Source of the DNA: Allobosea sp. Leaf344
GTDB taxonomy: Bacteria > Pseudomonadota > Alphaproteobacteria > Rhizobiales > Beijerinckiaceae
DNA: 64,000 nucleotides
Assembly (NCBI RefSeq): GCF_001426225.1
Contig: NZ_LMRT01000014.1
Coordinates: forward strand, 606,318-670,317
Reading direction: 5' to 3'
How positions within the stretch are numbered: the stretch's first letter is position 1; each line of letters starts with the position of its first letter. This document shows positions 1 to 9,578 of the stretch, piece by piece. The notes beneath the pieces were generated by a model that saw only the letters and a program-made list of their open reading frames with translations, was not told the DNA's origin and did no database searches. The position numbers were made by a program, and so were the translations under genes.

Positions 1-987
1 GCCAGCGTGATCTTCGCCGGCATGTCCGGCTCGGCCGTGGCCGATGCCGGCGGCGTCGGCACACTCGAAATCAAGGCGATGAAGGATGAGGGCTACGACG
101 CCGAGACGGCGGCTGCGATCACCGCGGCCTCGGCGACGATCGGCCCGATCATCCCGCCCTCGCTGCCGATGGTGATCTACGGCGTCTCCGCCGATGTCTC
201 GATCGGCGGGCTGTTCCTGGCCGGCGTGATCCCGGGTCTGCTGATGGCGGGCGCGCTGATGGCCATGGTCACGGTGGTGGCGCGGCGGCGCGATCTGCCG
301 CGTCATCCCTTCCCCGGGGCGGCGCAGCTCTGGGCCGCCTACAAGGATGCGCATTGGGCGCTGATGACGCCGGTGATCCTGTTCGGCGGCATGATGGCCG
401 GGATCTTCACCCCGACCGAGGCCGCCGCCATCGCCACCGCCTATGCGCTCGTGCTCGGCCTCTTCGTCTATCGCAGCTTCTCGCTGCGGGATCTGCCGGA
501 GCTCGTGGTGCAGACGGTTGAGACCACCGGCGTGGTGCTGGCGCTGGTGATGACGGCCGCGGCGCTCGGCTGGTGCCTGTCCATCTCGCGGATTCCGCAG
601 ACGGTCGGGCCGATCCTGGTCGATCTCGCCGGCAATCCGCTCGCCTTCCTGCTGATCGTCAACCTGCTGCTGCTCTTCATCGGCTGCTTCATGGAAGCGC
701 TGGCGGCGATGCTGATCCTGATCCCGATCCTGACGCCGGCCGCGGCGCAGTTCGGCATCGACCCCGTGCAGTTCGGGCTGATCTTCGTGCTGAACCTGAT
801 GATCGGCACGATCACGCCGCCGGTCGGCGTCGTGCTCTTCGTCACCTCGAAAATCGCCAATATCAGCTTCGAGGCGATGTCGCGGGCGATCATACCCTGG
901 CTGATGCCCCTGCTGGCCGTGCTGGTGGCGGTGACGCTCTGGCCACCGCTGACGACCTGGCTCCCCTCCGTCGTGATGGGCCGCTAG
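1..987 (+). CDS. dctM: TRAP transporter large permease (DctM family), 5' end missing
   Basis: Membrane permease of a tripartite ATP-independent periplasmic transporter, which takes up organic acids with a substrate-binding protein and a small DctQ subunit. The reading frame is open from base 1, so the start codon and roughly the first 100 residues lie outside the window; about 328 of a usual ~425 residues are present. Visible family features are the G-rich segment GMSGSAVADAGGVG, the PIIPPS loop, the FGGMMAGIFTPTEAAA segment and the C-terminal TPPVGVVLF motif between long hydrophobic helices. The binding-protein and DctQ genes would be expected to the left. The substrate cannot be told from the sequence. 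Confidence 0.93.
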   Translation, partial: ASVIFAGMSGSAVADAGGVGTLEIKAMKDEGYDAETAAAITAASATIGPIIPPSLPMVIYGVSADVSIGGLFLAGVIPGLLMAGALMAMVTVVARRRDLPRHPFPGAAQLWAAYKDAHWALMTPVILFGGMMAGIFTPTEAAAIATAYALVLGLFVYRSFSLRDLPELVVQTVETTGVVLALVMTAAALGWCLSISRIPQTVGPILVDLAGNPLAFLLIVNLLLLFIGCFMEALAAMLILIPILTPAAAQFGIDPVQFGLIFVLNLMIGTITPPVGVVLFVTSKIANISFEAMSRAIIPWLMPLLAVLVAVTLWPPLTTWLPSVVMGR

Positions 988-1002
988 CGCCGCGGCCGCG
1001 CT

Positions 1003-2142
1003 TCAGCCGCGCCGCGCCGCCAGCATCCGGTCGACGAAACCGTCGAGCGCGCTCTTGTCGATCCAGCGCAGCACCGCGACGAGCTGCTGCGCGGGGTCGA
1101 TCCAGATCACGTTGACGCCGGCGCCGAGCGCGAAGACCGCGGTCTCGGGCACATGCGGCCGCGCCTGCGGCCCGCGGTTCAGCCACCAGAGATAGCCGTA
1201 ATTCGGCAGGGTCGGGGAGGGCGTCATCATCGCCGTGATCCAGGAGGCCGGGATCAGCTGGCGCCCGCCCCATGCGCCGCCGTTGGCGATCAGCAGGCCG
1301 AGCCGGGCATGGTCGCGCGCGCTGATGAAGATGCCGCCGCCCCAATGGCAACCGCCCGGCACCGACTGCATGCGCTTGCCGTCGATCTCGACGAAGGAGG
1401 TGCTGTAGCCATGCCATTCCCAGCTGTCGGAGGCGCCGATCGGGTCCATGATGCGCTCGCGCAGCACCTCGGGCAGCGGACGGCGGAACAGCCGGAGCAG
1501 GCAATAGGCCAGCAAATTCACCCGCACGTCATTGTATTCGTAGAAGCTGCCGGGCTGCTGCAGGTCCCGCTTCTGGCCCTTGCGGCTGTTGTCCGCGCCG
1601 GGGCCGATCTGGCGGTTATGGTCGACCTGGTCGGATTTGCCGAAGAGCTCGCCCTGCCATTCGCTGGATTGCTGCAGAAGATGGCGCCAGCTGATCTGCG
1701 CGTTGTGGGCGCTCGCGAACCAGGGCCCGTCGATGCTGCGCCCCACCGGCTCGTCGACATCGGCGATCAGCCCGTCGGCGACGGCGAGGCCGGCGAGGAT
1801 GGCGATATAGCTCTTGGCGACCGAGAAGGTCATGTCGACCCGGTCGATCTCGCCCCACTGGCTGACGATGCGCCCGTTTTTCAGGATCAGCCCCGCCGGG
1901 CCGCCGCGCGGCTTCACCGGCCCGGAAATATCGCTCCACGGCCCGCTCTCGTTCCATTCGACGAGCCCGACATAGCGGCCGTCGGGATAATACAGGCTGC
2001 GCGGCCAGCTGCTCTCCTGGGCGATCGCGAAATCCACGGCCTGCTGCAGAGCCTGCGGATCGAAACCGGCCTCGGCCGGCGCGATTTCGGCCCATGCGCC
2101 GGTGCCGGCGGGCGGAAGCTGGGGGTTGTCGGATGGCGACAC
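1003..2142 (-). CDS. serine hydrolase, class C beta-lactamase-like fold
   Basis: Member of the beta-lactamase/transpeptidase-like serine hydrolase family, which contains esterases, D-aminopeptidases and class C beta-lactamases. The SxxK catalytic motif is visible as SVAK, followed about 100 residues later by a YEYND segment that fits the usual Tyr motif. The chosen GTG start at 2142 has a GAGGA ribosome-binding site eight bases upstream; an ATG at 2202 in the same frame would add 20 residues but has a poorly placed site. No clear signal peptide is seen with either start. The gene is divergent from the exported metallo-hydrolase gene at 2381. Calling it an antibiotic-resistance gene would be unsupported. 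Confidence 0.85.
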   Translation of the reverse strand: MSPSDNPQLPPAGTGAWAEIAPAEAGFDPQALQQAVDFAIAQESSWPRSLYYPDGRYVGLVEWNESGPWSDISGPVKPRGGPAGLILKNGRIVSQWGEIDRVDMTFSVAKSYIAILAGLAVADGLIADVDEPVGRSIDGPWFASAHNAQISWRHLLQQSSEWQGELFGKSDQVDHNRQIGPGADNSRKGQKRDLQQPGSFYEYNDVRVNLLAYCLLRLFRRPLPEVLRERIMDPIGASDSWEWHGYSTSFVEIDGKRMQSVPGGCHWGGGIFISARDHARLGLLIANGGAWGGRQLIPASWITAMMTPSPTLPNYGYLWWLNRGPQARPHVPETAVFALGAGVNVIWIDPAQQLVAVLRWIDKSALDGFVDRMLAARRG

Positions 2143-2380
2143 GGGGCTCGTCCTCACGCGATGCGATGCTCTGCCATACAGAACCGCGTGCCGCCCGGCC
2201 ATGGCCCTGGGGCTGGCCCGGCATGCGACAGCTTTCGGTTATGCCGGATAGAGCGAAGCCCTATTGGCAGCGCGCGCTGCCGCTGTGCATCCTCCTCGCG
2301 AGCAACGGCCAGCTGGCCCCGGCGCGCCCTTGCCCAGACTCGGCCGTCGATGCCGCGCTCTGTCTTCAGGAGGACACGCC

Positions 2381-3397
2381 ATGTCTCACGATTTCAGCTC
2401 CCGTGACGATCATTCGCTTCTGCCGCCGACGAGCCGGCGCGGCTTCCTGGCGGCTGCCGCGGGCCTGGCTGCCGGCGCCGCTTTGCCGGCGGCGACCCCG
2501 TCTTTGGCCAAGGCGCCGCTCTCGCGCAGCCAGCCCGGCTATTTCTACCGCTTCATGCTCGGTACGGCCGAGGTGACGGTCGTCTCCGACGGGCCTCTGC
2601 CCCTCGGCGACCCCGGCGACAGCTTCCTCGGCGTTCCCAAGGACACGGTCTACGGCATGCTGGAGAGCAATTTCCTGCCCAAGACCAATGTCGTGCTGGA
2701 GCAGAACATCCCGATCGTGAATTTCGGCGACCGGCTGGTGATGTTCGACACCGGCATGGGGTTCTCCAAGGCCTTCGGCCCCACCACCGGGCGGCTCCTG
2801 AAGAGCATGGAGGAGGCCGGGATGAAGCCCGGCGACATCGACGCCATCGTCTGCAGCCACGCCCATATCGACCATATCGGCGGGATCTGCAGCGCCGACG
2901 GCAAGCCGCTCTTCCCCAATGCCCAGATCTATATCAGCCAGGCCGATTTCGACTTCTGGACCGATGAGAGCAAGATGGGCGGCCCGCTCAAGGCCTTCGT
3001 CGCCCATGCCCGCGCCAATCTGATGCCGGTGCGCGACAAGATCGTGTTTTTCAAGGACCAGCAGGAGTTCCTGCCGGGTGTCCAGGCCATCGCGGCGCCG
3101 GGCCACACCATCGGCCACCACATCTTCCAGGTCGCCTCGGCCGGCAAATCCTTCGCCTTCCTCGGCGATCTCACCCACCACGCCGTGCTGCTGACCGAGA
3201 ACCCGCGGCTCGAATTCGCCTATGACAGCGACCCCAAGCAGGCGGTGCAGTCGCGCGTCAGGCTTTTGACCTCGCTGGCCGAGAACAAGACGCCGGTGAT
3301 GTCCTACCACTTCGCCTGGCCGGGCTTCGGCAATCTCGCCAAGGCCGGGGAGGGCTTCCGCTACTACCCCGCGCCGATGGAGCTGGTGAAGGTCTGA
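2381..3397 (+). CDS. Tat-exported MBL-fold metallo-hydrolase
   Basis: Metallo-beta-lactamase-fold hydrolase of 338 residues. The N-terminus carries a twin-arginine signal (SRRGFLAAAAG followed by a hydrophobic alanine-rich stretch), so the protein is probably exported folded with its metals. The zinc-binding motif HAHIDH is present near residue 170, and later histidines in APGHTIGHH and GDLTHH fit the remaining metal ligands. The ATG at 2381 is preceded by AGGAGG at 2368-2373, which decides the start over longer in-frame options. The family includes quorum-quenching lactonases and other hydrolases; the substrate is not evident. It stands alone, convergent with cueR. Confidence 0.88.
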   Translation: MSHDFSSRDDHSLLPPTSRRGFLAAAAGLAAGAALPAATPSLAKAPLSRSQPGYFYRFMLGTAEVTVVSDGPLPLGDPGDSFLGVPKDTVYGMLESNFLPKTNVVLEQNIPIVNFGDRLVMFDTGMGFSKAFGPTTGRLLKSMEEAGMKPGDIDAIVCSHAHIDHIGGICSADGKPLFPNAQIYISQADFDFWTDESKMGGPLKAFVAHARANLMPVRDKIVFFKDQQEFLPGVQAIAAPGHTIGHHIFQVASAGKSFAFLGDLTHHAVLLTENPRLEFAYDSDPKQAVQSRVRLLTSLAENKTPVMSYHFAWPGFGNLAKAGEGFRYYPAPMELVKV

Positions 3398-3462
3398 CGC
3401 GCCCCCCGGACGCCGCCCGAGAGCCGCTTCACGGCCGGTTTGGCCGCGAAGCGAGCGCGGCG

Positions 3463-3894
3463 TCAGCCGCTCCGCCCCGCGCTCTGCCGGCCCTTCGGCG
3501 GCGTCTCGGTGCCGGCGAGATCGGCCAGGATCGGGCAATCGGGCCTGCCGTCGCCATGGCAGGTCTGGGCGAGATGGCGCAGCGTCCCGGCCATGGCCTG
3601 CAGCTCCGCGATCTTGGCCTCGAGCTCCGCGACATGGTTGAGCGCGAAGCGTTTGACGTCGGCGCTGGCCCGGCTCTTGTCGCGCCAGAGCGCCAGGAGC
3701 TCGCGTGTCTCGTCGATGGAGAAGCCGAGATTGCGGGCGCGCTTGATGAAGCGCAGCGTGTGCACCTCCTCCGGCGCATAGATCCTGTAGCCGGATTCGC
3801 TGCGCAAAGGCGCGCCGATCAGCCCGATGCTCTCGTAGTAGCGGATCATCTTGGCGCTGACGCCGGATGAGTCCGCGGCCTGTCCGATATTCAT
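3463..3894 (-). CDS. cueR: CueR-type copper(I)-responsive MerR regulator
   Basis: MerR-family transcription activator of 143 residues that senses cytoplasmic Cu(I) and untwists long-spacer promoters. The N-terminal winged helix (MNIGQAADSSGVSAKMIRYY) is followed by a dimerisation helix and a metal-binding loop with Cys112 and Cys120 separated by seven residues, plus Ser77. These are the positions that define monovalent-metal selectivity in E. coli CueR. The start codon lies three bases after the stop codon of copA, so it is the second gene of a copA-cueR operon and probably controls its own synthesis through the copA promoter. The short His/Arg-poor tail after residue 125 is variable in the family. 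Confidence 0.95.
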   Translation of the reverse strand: MNIGQAADSSGVSAKMIRYYESIGLIGAPLRSESGYRIYAPEEVHTLRFIKRARNLGFSIDETRELLALWRDKSRASADVKRFALNHVAELEAKIAELQAMAGTLRHLAQTCHGDGRPDCPILADLAGTETPPKGRQSAGRSG

Positions 3895-3897
3895 CGC

Positions 3898-6423
<2,526 letters not shown>

Positions 6424-6446
6424 GGCTCTCCGAGCTGATGCCGACA

Positions 6447-6477
6447 CATATGGTCCTTCCCATCATGGGAAGGTCAA
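6447..6477 (-). promoter_or_regulatory. CueR-dependent copA promoter
   Basis: Read on the - strand there is a -35 element TTGACC (6477-6472), a 19-bp spacer and a -10 element CATATG (6452-6447). The spacer contains the inverted repeat CCTTCCC-N5-GGGAAGG (6455-6473). A 19-bp spacer with this dyad is the established signature of promoters activated by MerR-family CueR, and the half-sites match known copper-promoter sequences closely. It lies directly in front of copA-cueR. Confidence 0.93.
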
Positions 6478-6478
6478 G

Positions 6479-6501
6479 GGCTGCCGGAAGCCGGCTCAGC
6501 C
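6479..6501 (-). terminator. possible weak terminator between cupin gene and copA promoter
   Basis: On the - strand, after the cupin stop codon at 6520, the sequence can fold into a hairpin with a GCCGG/CCGGC upper stem and a GGCT/AGCC lower stem separated by a bulge. Only a very short pyrimidine run follows. It would separate the alaX-sseA-cupin operon from copA-cueR, but the missing U-tract makes it uncertain. Confidence 0.3.
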
Positions 6502-6519
6502 ATCGAGATCCGGGACGCC

Positions 6520-7047
6520 TCAGCCCTGCGGGTGCTTATGCGTCGGATCGACCCAATACACCGTCTCGGGCGGCTCGATCGGATCGACATCGGTGATGTT
6601 GACCACCACCGCCTCATTATCCGAGCGCACCAGAACGCATTCCAGCACCTCGTCGGGATTGGCGTTGATCTCCTGATGCGGGACATAGGGCGGCACATAG
6701 ATGAAATCGCCCGGCCCGGCCTCGGCCACGAATTCCAGGCGCTCGCCCCAGCGCAGCCTGGCCCGGCCGCGCACGACATAGATCACGCTTTCCAGGGCGC
6801 CATGGTGATGCACCCCGGTCTTGGCATTGGGCTGGATCGAGACCGTCCCGGCCCAGATCTTCTGCGCCCCGACCCGGGCATGGTTGATCGCCGCCTGCCG
6901 GAACATGCCCGGCGTCTGCGCCGTATTGGGGTCGAGTCTGTCGCCGGTGATGACGCGCACGCCGTCATGTTTCCAGCGCGGCTCGTGATCATGGCCGTGC
7001 CCGTGCCCGTGGTCGTGCCTGTGATCCTGCGAATGATCGCCGCTCAT
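6520..7047 (-). CDS. cupin-domain protein with histidine-rich N-terminus
   Basis: Small protein of 175 residues with one cupin barrel. The segment GVHHHGALESVIYVVRGRARLRWG carries the typical cupin-1 histidines and glutamate, and PPYVPHQEIN the motif-2 histidine, so a bound metal ion is likely. Before the barrel is a cytoplasmic histidine/aspartate-rich tail (HDHGHGHGHDH near residues 9-20) that could bind nickel, zinc or copper. The start at 7047 lies five bases after the sseA stop codon; the longer in-frame extension overlaps sseA and is unlikely. It is the last gene of an alaX-sseA-cupin operon. The substrate or regulatory role is unknown. Confidence 0.85.
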   Translation of the reverse strand: MSGDHSQDHRHDHGHGHGHDHEPRWKHDGVRVITGDRLDPNTAQTPGMFRQAAINHARVGAQKIWAGTVSIQPNAKTGVHHHGALESVIYVVRGRARLRWGERLEFVAEAGPGDFIYVPPYVPHQEINANPDEVLECVLVRSDNEAVVVNITDVDPIEPPETVYWVDPTHKHPQG

Positions 7048-7052
7048 CGCCC

Positions 7053-7910
7053 TCAGCCCTTCTTCGCCGGCCCGGTGGCCATCGGCCGGTCGCTGGTGCC
7101 CCAATCCGCCCAGGAGCCGTCATAGAGCGCCCGCGCCGGCTTGCCGATGGTCTCGAGCGCGGCCGACAGGATCGCGGCCGAGACGCCCGAACCGCAGCTC
7201 GTGATCAGCGGCTTGTCCAGATCGACGCCCGCCTCCTGGAAGGCGGATCTGATCGCCTCGGGGGATTTCAGCGCGCCGGCCTCCATGATCGCGGGGAAGG
7301 GCAGGTTGAGCGAGCCGGGGATATGGCCGGAGCGGACGCCGGCGCGCGGCTCCGGCGCCTCGCCGCGGAAGCGGTCGGCCGGGCGGGCGTCGACCACCTG
7401 GATCTGCCCACTGGCGATGGCGCGGGTGACGTCGTCGCCATCGACCACGGCCGAATGATCGAGCCTGGCGGTGAAGCTGCGCGCGGCGCGGGCACGCGGC
7501 AGGCCTTCCTCGACCGGGCGCCCCTCCGCCTGCCATTTTGGAAACCCGCCCTCGAGGATCACGACGTCCTTGGCGCCGAAGGTCTTGAAAGTCCAGCGCA
7601 CGCGCGGCGCGGAGAACAGGCCGAGCCCGTCATAGACGACGATGCGCATGCCGTCGCCGATGCCCATCGCGCCGACGGCCGCCGCGAAGGCCTCCGGCCG
7701 CGGCAGCATGTGAGGCAGGGTCGATTGCGGATCCTTCACCGTGTCGATGTCGAAGCGCAGCGCCCCCGGAATCCGCCGCTCGGCATAGTCGGCATGCGGG
7801 TCCTTCTGATGCACGGGCAGGTACCAGGAACCGTCGACCACCACGACATCGGGCGCGTTCAGCCGCTGCGCCAGCCATTCGGTCGTGACGAAGACATCAT
7901 CGTAAGCCAT
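7053..7910 (-). CDS. sseA: 3-mercaptopyruvate sulfurtransferase
   Basis: Two-domain rhodanese of 285 residues that transfers sulfur from 3-mercaptopyruvate or thiosulfate to acceptors such as cyanide or thiols. The C-terminal domain carries the active-site loop CGSGVSA, which is the mercaptopyruvate type rather than the CRKGVT type of thiosulfate:cyanide sulfurtransferases. The N-terminal inactive domain has DGSWYLP and the RIPGALRFDID segment that is typical of SseA. The ATG at 7910 (MAYDDVF) begins the conserved part; the frame is open for 68 more codons upstream but that stretch overlaps alaX. It is the middle gene of an operon with alaX and the His-rich cupin gene. Confidence 0.93.
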   Translation of the reverse strand: MAYDDVFVTTEWLAQRLNAPDVVVVDGSWYLPVHQKDPHADYAERRIPGALRFDIDTVKDPQSTLPHMLPRPEAFAAAVGAMGIGDGMRIVVYDGLGLFSAPRVRWTFKTFGAKDVVILEGGFPKWQAEGRPVEEGLPRARAARSFTARLDHSAVVDGDDVTRAIASGQIQVVDARPADRFRGEAPEPRAGVRSGHIPGSLNLPFPAIMEAGALKSPEAIRSAFQEAGVDLDKPLITSCGSGVSAAILSAALETIGKPARALYDGSWADWGTSDRPMATGPAKKG

Positions 7911-7953
7911 TGATTGAATTCCTCCCTCGGCCGCTCTGCGGCGGCCCGCATGA

Positions 7954-8670
7954 TCAGGCGAGCGCGATCCGGACGCGCCGGTTCTGCTTGCCCTTCTTCT
8001 CGATATCGGTGACCGCGACAAGGCCGATCTCGGCGGTGTTGCGGACATGGGTGCCGCCGCAGGGCTGCAGGTCGATATCGCCGATCGCCACCAGCCTGAC
8101 CCGTCCGGAGCCACGCGGCGGCTTCACCGACATGGTCTTCACCAGCCCCGGATTCGCGTCGAGCTCGGCATCGGTGATCCAGCGCTCGGTCACCTCGGCA
8201 TGGCGGGCGATCAGCGCGTTCAGCGCGTCGCCGATCGCGGCCCTGTCGAGCCCGCCATCGGGAATGTCGAAATCCAGCCGGCCCTCGCCATCGCCGATCG
8301 ATCCGCCGGTGACGGGATAGGGCAGGGTGACGCTGAGCAGATGAAGCGCTGTGTGGATTCGCATCCGCTTCAGCCGCTTGTCCCAGTCCAGCACCAGCTC
8401 GACGGTCTCGCCCGGTTCGGGCAGGTCCTGGCCCTCGGCGGGGACATGCAGCACGCGGCTCTTGTCCTCGGGGTCGTAAATCGCGGTCGCGATCGTGATC
8501 TCGCTTCCGTCGGCCCTGCGCAGCGTGCCGGAATCGCCGGGCTGGCCGCCTCCGGTCGCATAGAACACCGTCCGGTCCAGGATGATCGCGCCGCGCTCGG
8601 TCACCGCCTCGACACGGGCGGCGTTGCGGTCGATATAGGCGTCCTGGCGGAACAGTAATTCGGTCGGCAT
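7954..8670 (-). CDS. alaX: trans-editing alanyl-tRNA deacylase (AlaX type)
   Basis: Stand-alone homologue of the alanyl-tRNA synthetase editing domain, 238 residues, which hydrolyses Ser- or Gly-tRNA(Ala). The zinc-binding HTALH motif (HxxxH) lies near residue 125 and the second half-site CGGTHV near residue 210. The N-terminal half is the beta-barrel part seen in AlaX-II forms, so this is the mid-length class rather than the minimal one. The ATG at 8670 is well placed. The sseA gene follows 43 bases downstream on the same strand, and no strong terminator separates them. Confidence 0.9.
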   Translation of the reverse strand: MPTELLFRQDAYIDRNAARVEAVTERGAIILDRTVFYATGGGQPGDSGTLRRADGSEITIATAIYDPEDKSRVLHVPAEGQDLPEPGETVELVLDWDKRLKRMRIHTALHLLSVTLPYPVTGGSIGDGEGRLDFDIPDGGLDRAAIGDALNALIARHAEVTERWITDAELDANPGLVKTMSVKPPRGSGRVRLVAIGDIDLQPCGGTHVRNTAEIGLVAVTDIEKKGKQNRRVRIALA

Positions 8671-8808
8671 GGCTGGCTCTCTGACACCTCGTTCGCGCCG
8701 GAGATTGCACGCTTCGTCGCGGCTGCGCCACTGCCGGGGCGGCCCATGGCGACGTTTTGACGGCTTGGGCGCGGTCGCATTTGCGATTAGATAATTCTCG
8801 CGCAGAAT

Positions 8809-8838
8809 TGATCCGATTCAGGAGCCCTGCCGTAGAAC
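8809..8838 (+). promoter_or_regulatory. candidate RpoE/ECF11-type promoter before the chrR-like gene
   Basis: TGATCC at 8809-8814 is followed after exactly 18 bases by TAGAAC at 8833-8838. The -35 hexamer is the one used by the RpoE-ChrR (ECF11) singlet-oxygen sigma factor group in Rhodobacter sphaeroides, and the spacer fits. The -10 element is only a partial match. It sits 51 bases upstream of the proposed TTG start of the chrR-like gene. This is inference from motif resemblance; no ECF sigma gene is adjacent. Confidence 0.45.
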
Positions 8839-8888
8839 TGACAAGGCGGGCTGACAGCCAGCCGCGTCGACATTGAGGACAGATCGTC

Positions 8889-9542
8889 TTGATCCTGAAC
8901 CAGGCTGATTCTCCCCAGGCGAAGCCGCTGGACGCCCTGCTCGCGAGCTACGCGGCCGGCGGGCTGAACGCGCCGCTGCATGCGCTCGTAGGCTCCCATC
9001 TCGCGCTGTCCGGGCAGAACCGGGGTTTCGTCGCGGCGCTGGAGGAGCTGGCGAGCCAGTCCATCACCGAGGCCGCGCCGCGTCCGCTGGTGACGCGGGA
9101 CGCGATGCTCGCCCGGATCTTCGGGGCCGAGCCTGTGGTCCGGTCCGTCCTGCCGGAGGATCCGGTGTTTCCGCGGCCGCTGCAGCAGCTCGTCGGACGG
9201 GCGTCGCGGGACGTGCCCTGGCGCTTCAAGCTGCCGGGCATCAAGGAGTACAAGATCGCGGAGACGGATGCCGGCGAGGCCGTGCTGTATTGGGTCAAGG
9301 CGGGGCGCCGCCTGCCCTCGCATACGCATGAAGGCGACGAGGTCACCCTGCTGCTCAAGGGCGGCTTCACCGATCCGCTGGGCCATTACCGCCGCGGCGA
9401 CATCGCCATCGCCGATGCCGAGGTCGATCACACGCCGGTCGCCGACAGGGACGAGGATTGCCTTTGCTTCGCCGTCACCGACGCACCGCTGCAGCTGACC
9501 GGCCCGGTGATGCGGCTGCTGCGCAAAGTCTTCCATCACTGA
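8889..9542 (+). CDS. ChrR-like cupin protein with degenerate anti-sigma zinc site
   Basis: Homologue of ChrR, the anti-sigma factor that releases RpoE on singlet oxygen stress; 217 residues from a TTG codon preceded by GAGGA nine bases upstream. The C-terminal cupin keeps all four expected metal ligands (His145, His147, Glu151, His181) and the conserved CxC in DCLCFAVTDAP. The N-terminal anti-sigma domain keeps the LLASYAAG helix and His37, but the two zinc cysteines of the HxxxCxxC motif are replaced by Ser41 and Asn44, and the first N-terminal histidine is absent. No sigma factor gene is adjacent, although chrR normally follows rpoE. It starts a + strand run into the photolyase gene, 36 bases downstream. 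The role as an anti-sigma factor is therefore doubtful; a redox or metal sensor is an alternative. Confidence 0.85.
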   Translation: MILNQADSPQAKPLDALLASYAAGGLNAPLHALVGSHLALSGQNRGFVAALEELASQSITEAAPRPLVTRDAMLARIFGAEPVVRSVLPEDPVFPRPLQQLVGRASRDVPWRFKLPGIKEYKIAETDAGEAVLYWVKAGRRLPSHTHEGDEVTLLLKGGFTDPLGHYRRGDIAIADAEVDHTPVADRDEDCLCFAVTDAPLQLTGPVMRLLRKVFHH

Positions 9543-9578
9543 TCCCGTCCGGCTGACGGCTGCCGGGAGGTCGCGCTT

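Noticed and set aside
1003-2142. Reading the serine hydrolase as a beta-lactamase resistance gene
   Set aside because: Only the SxxK and a Tyr motif fit; no clear signal peptide, and the family has many esterases and peptidases.
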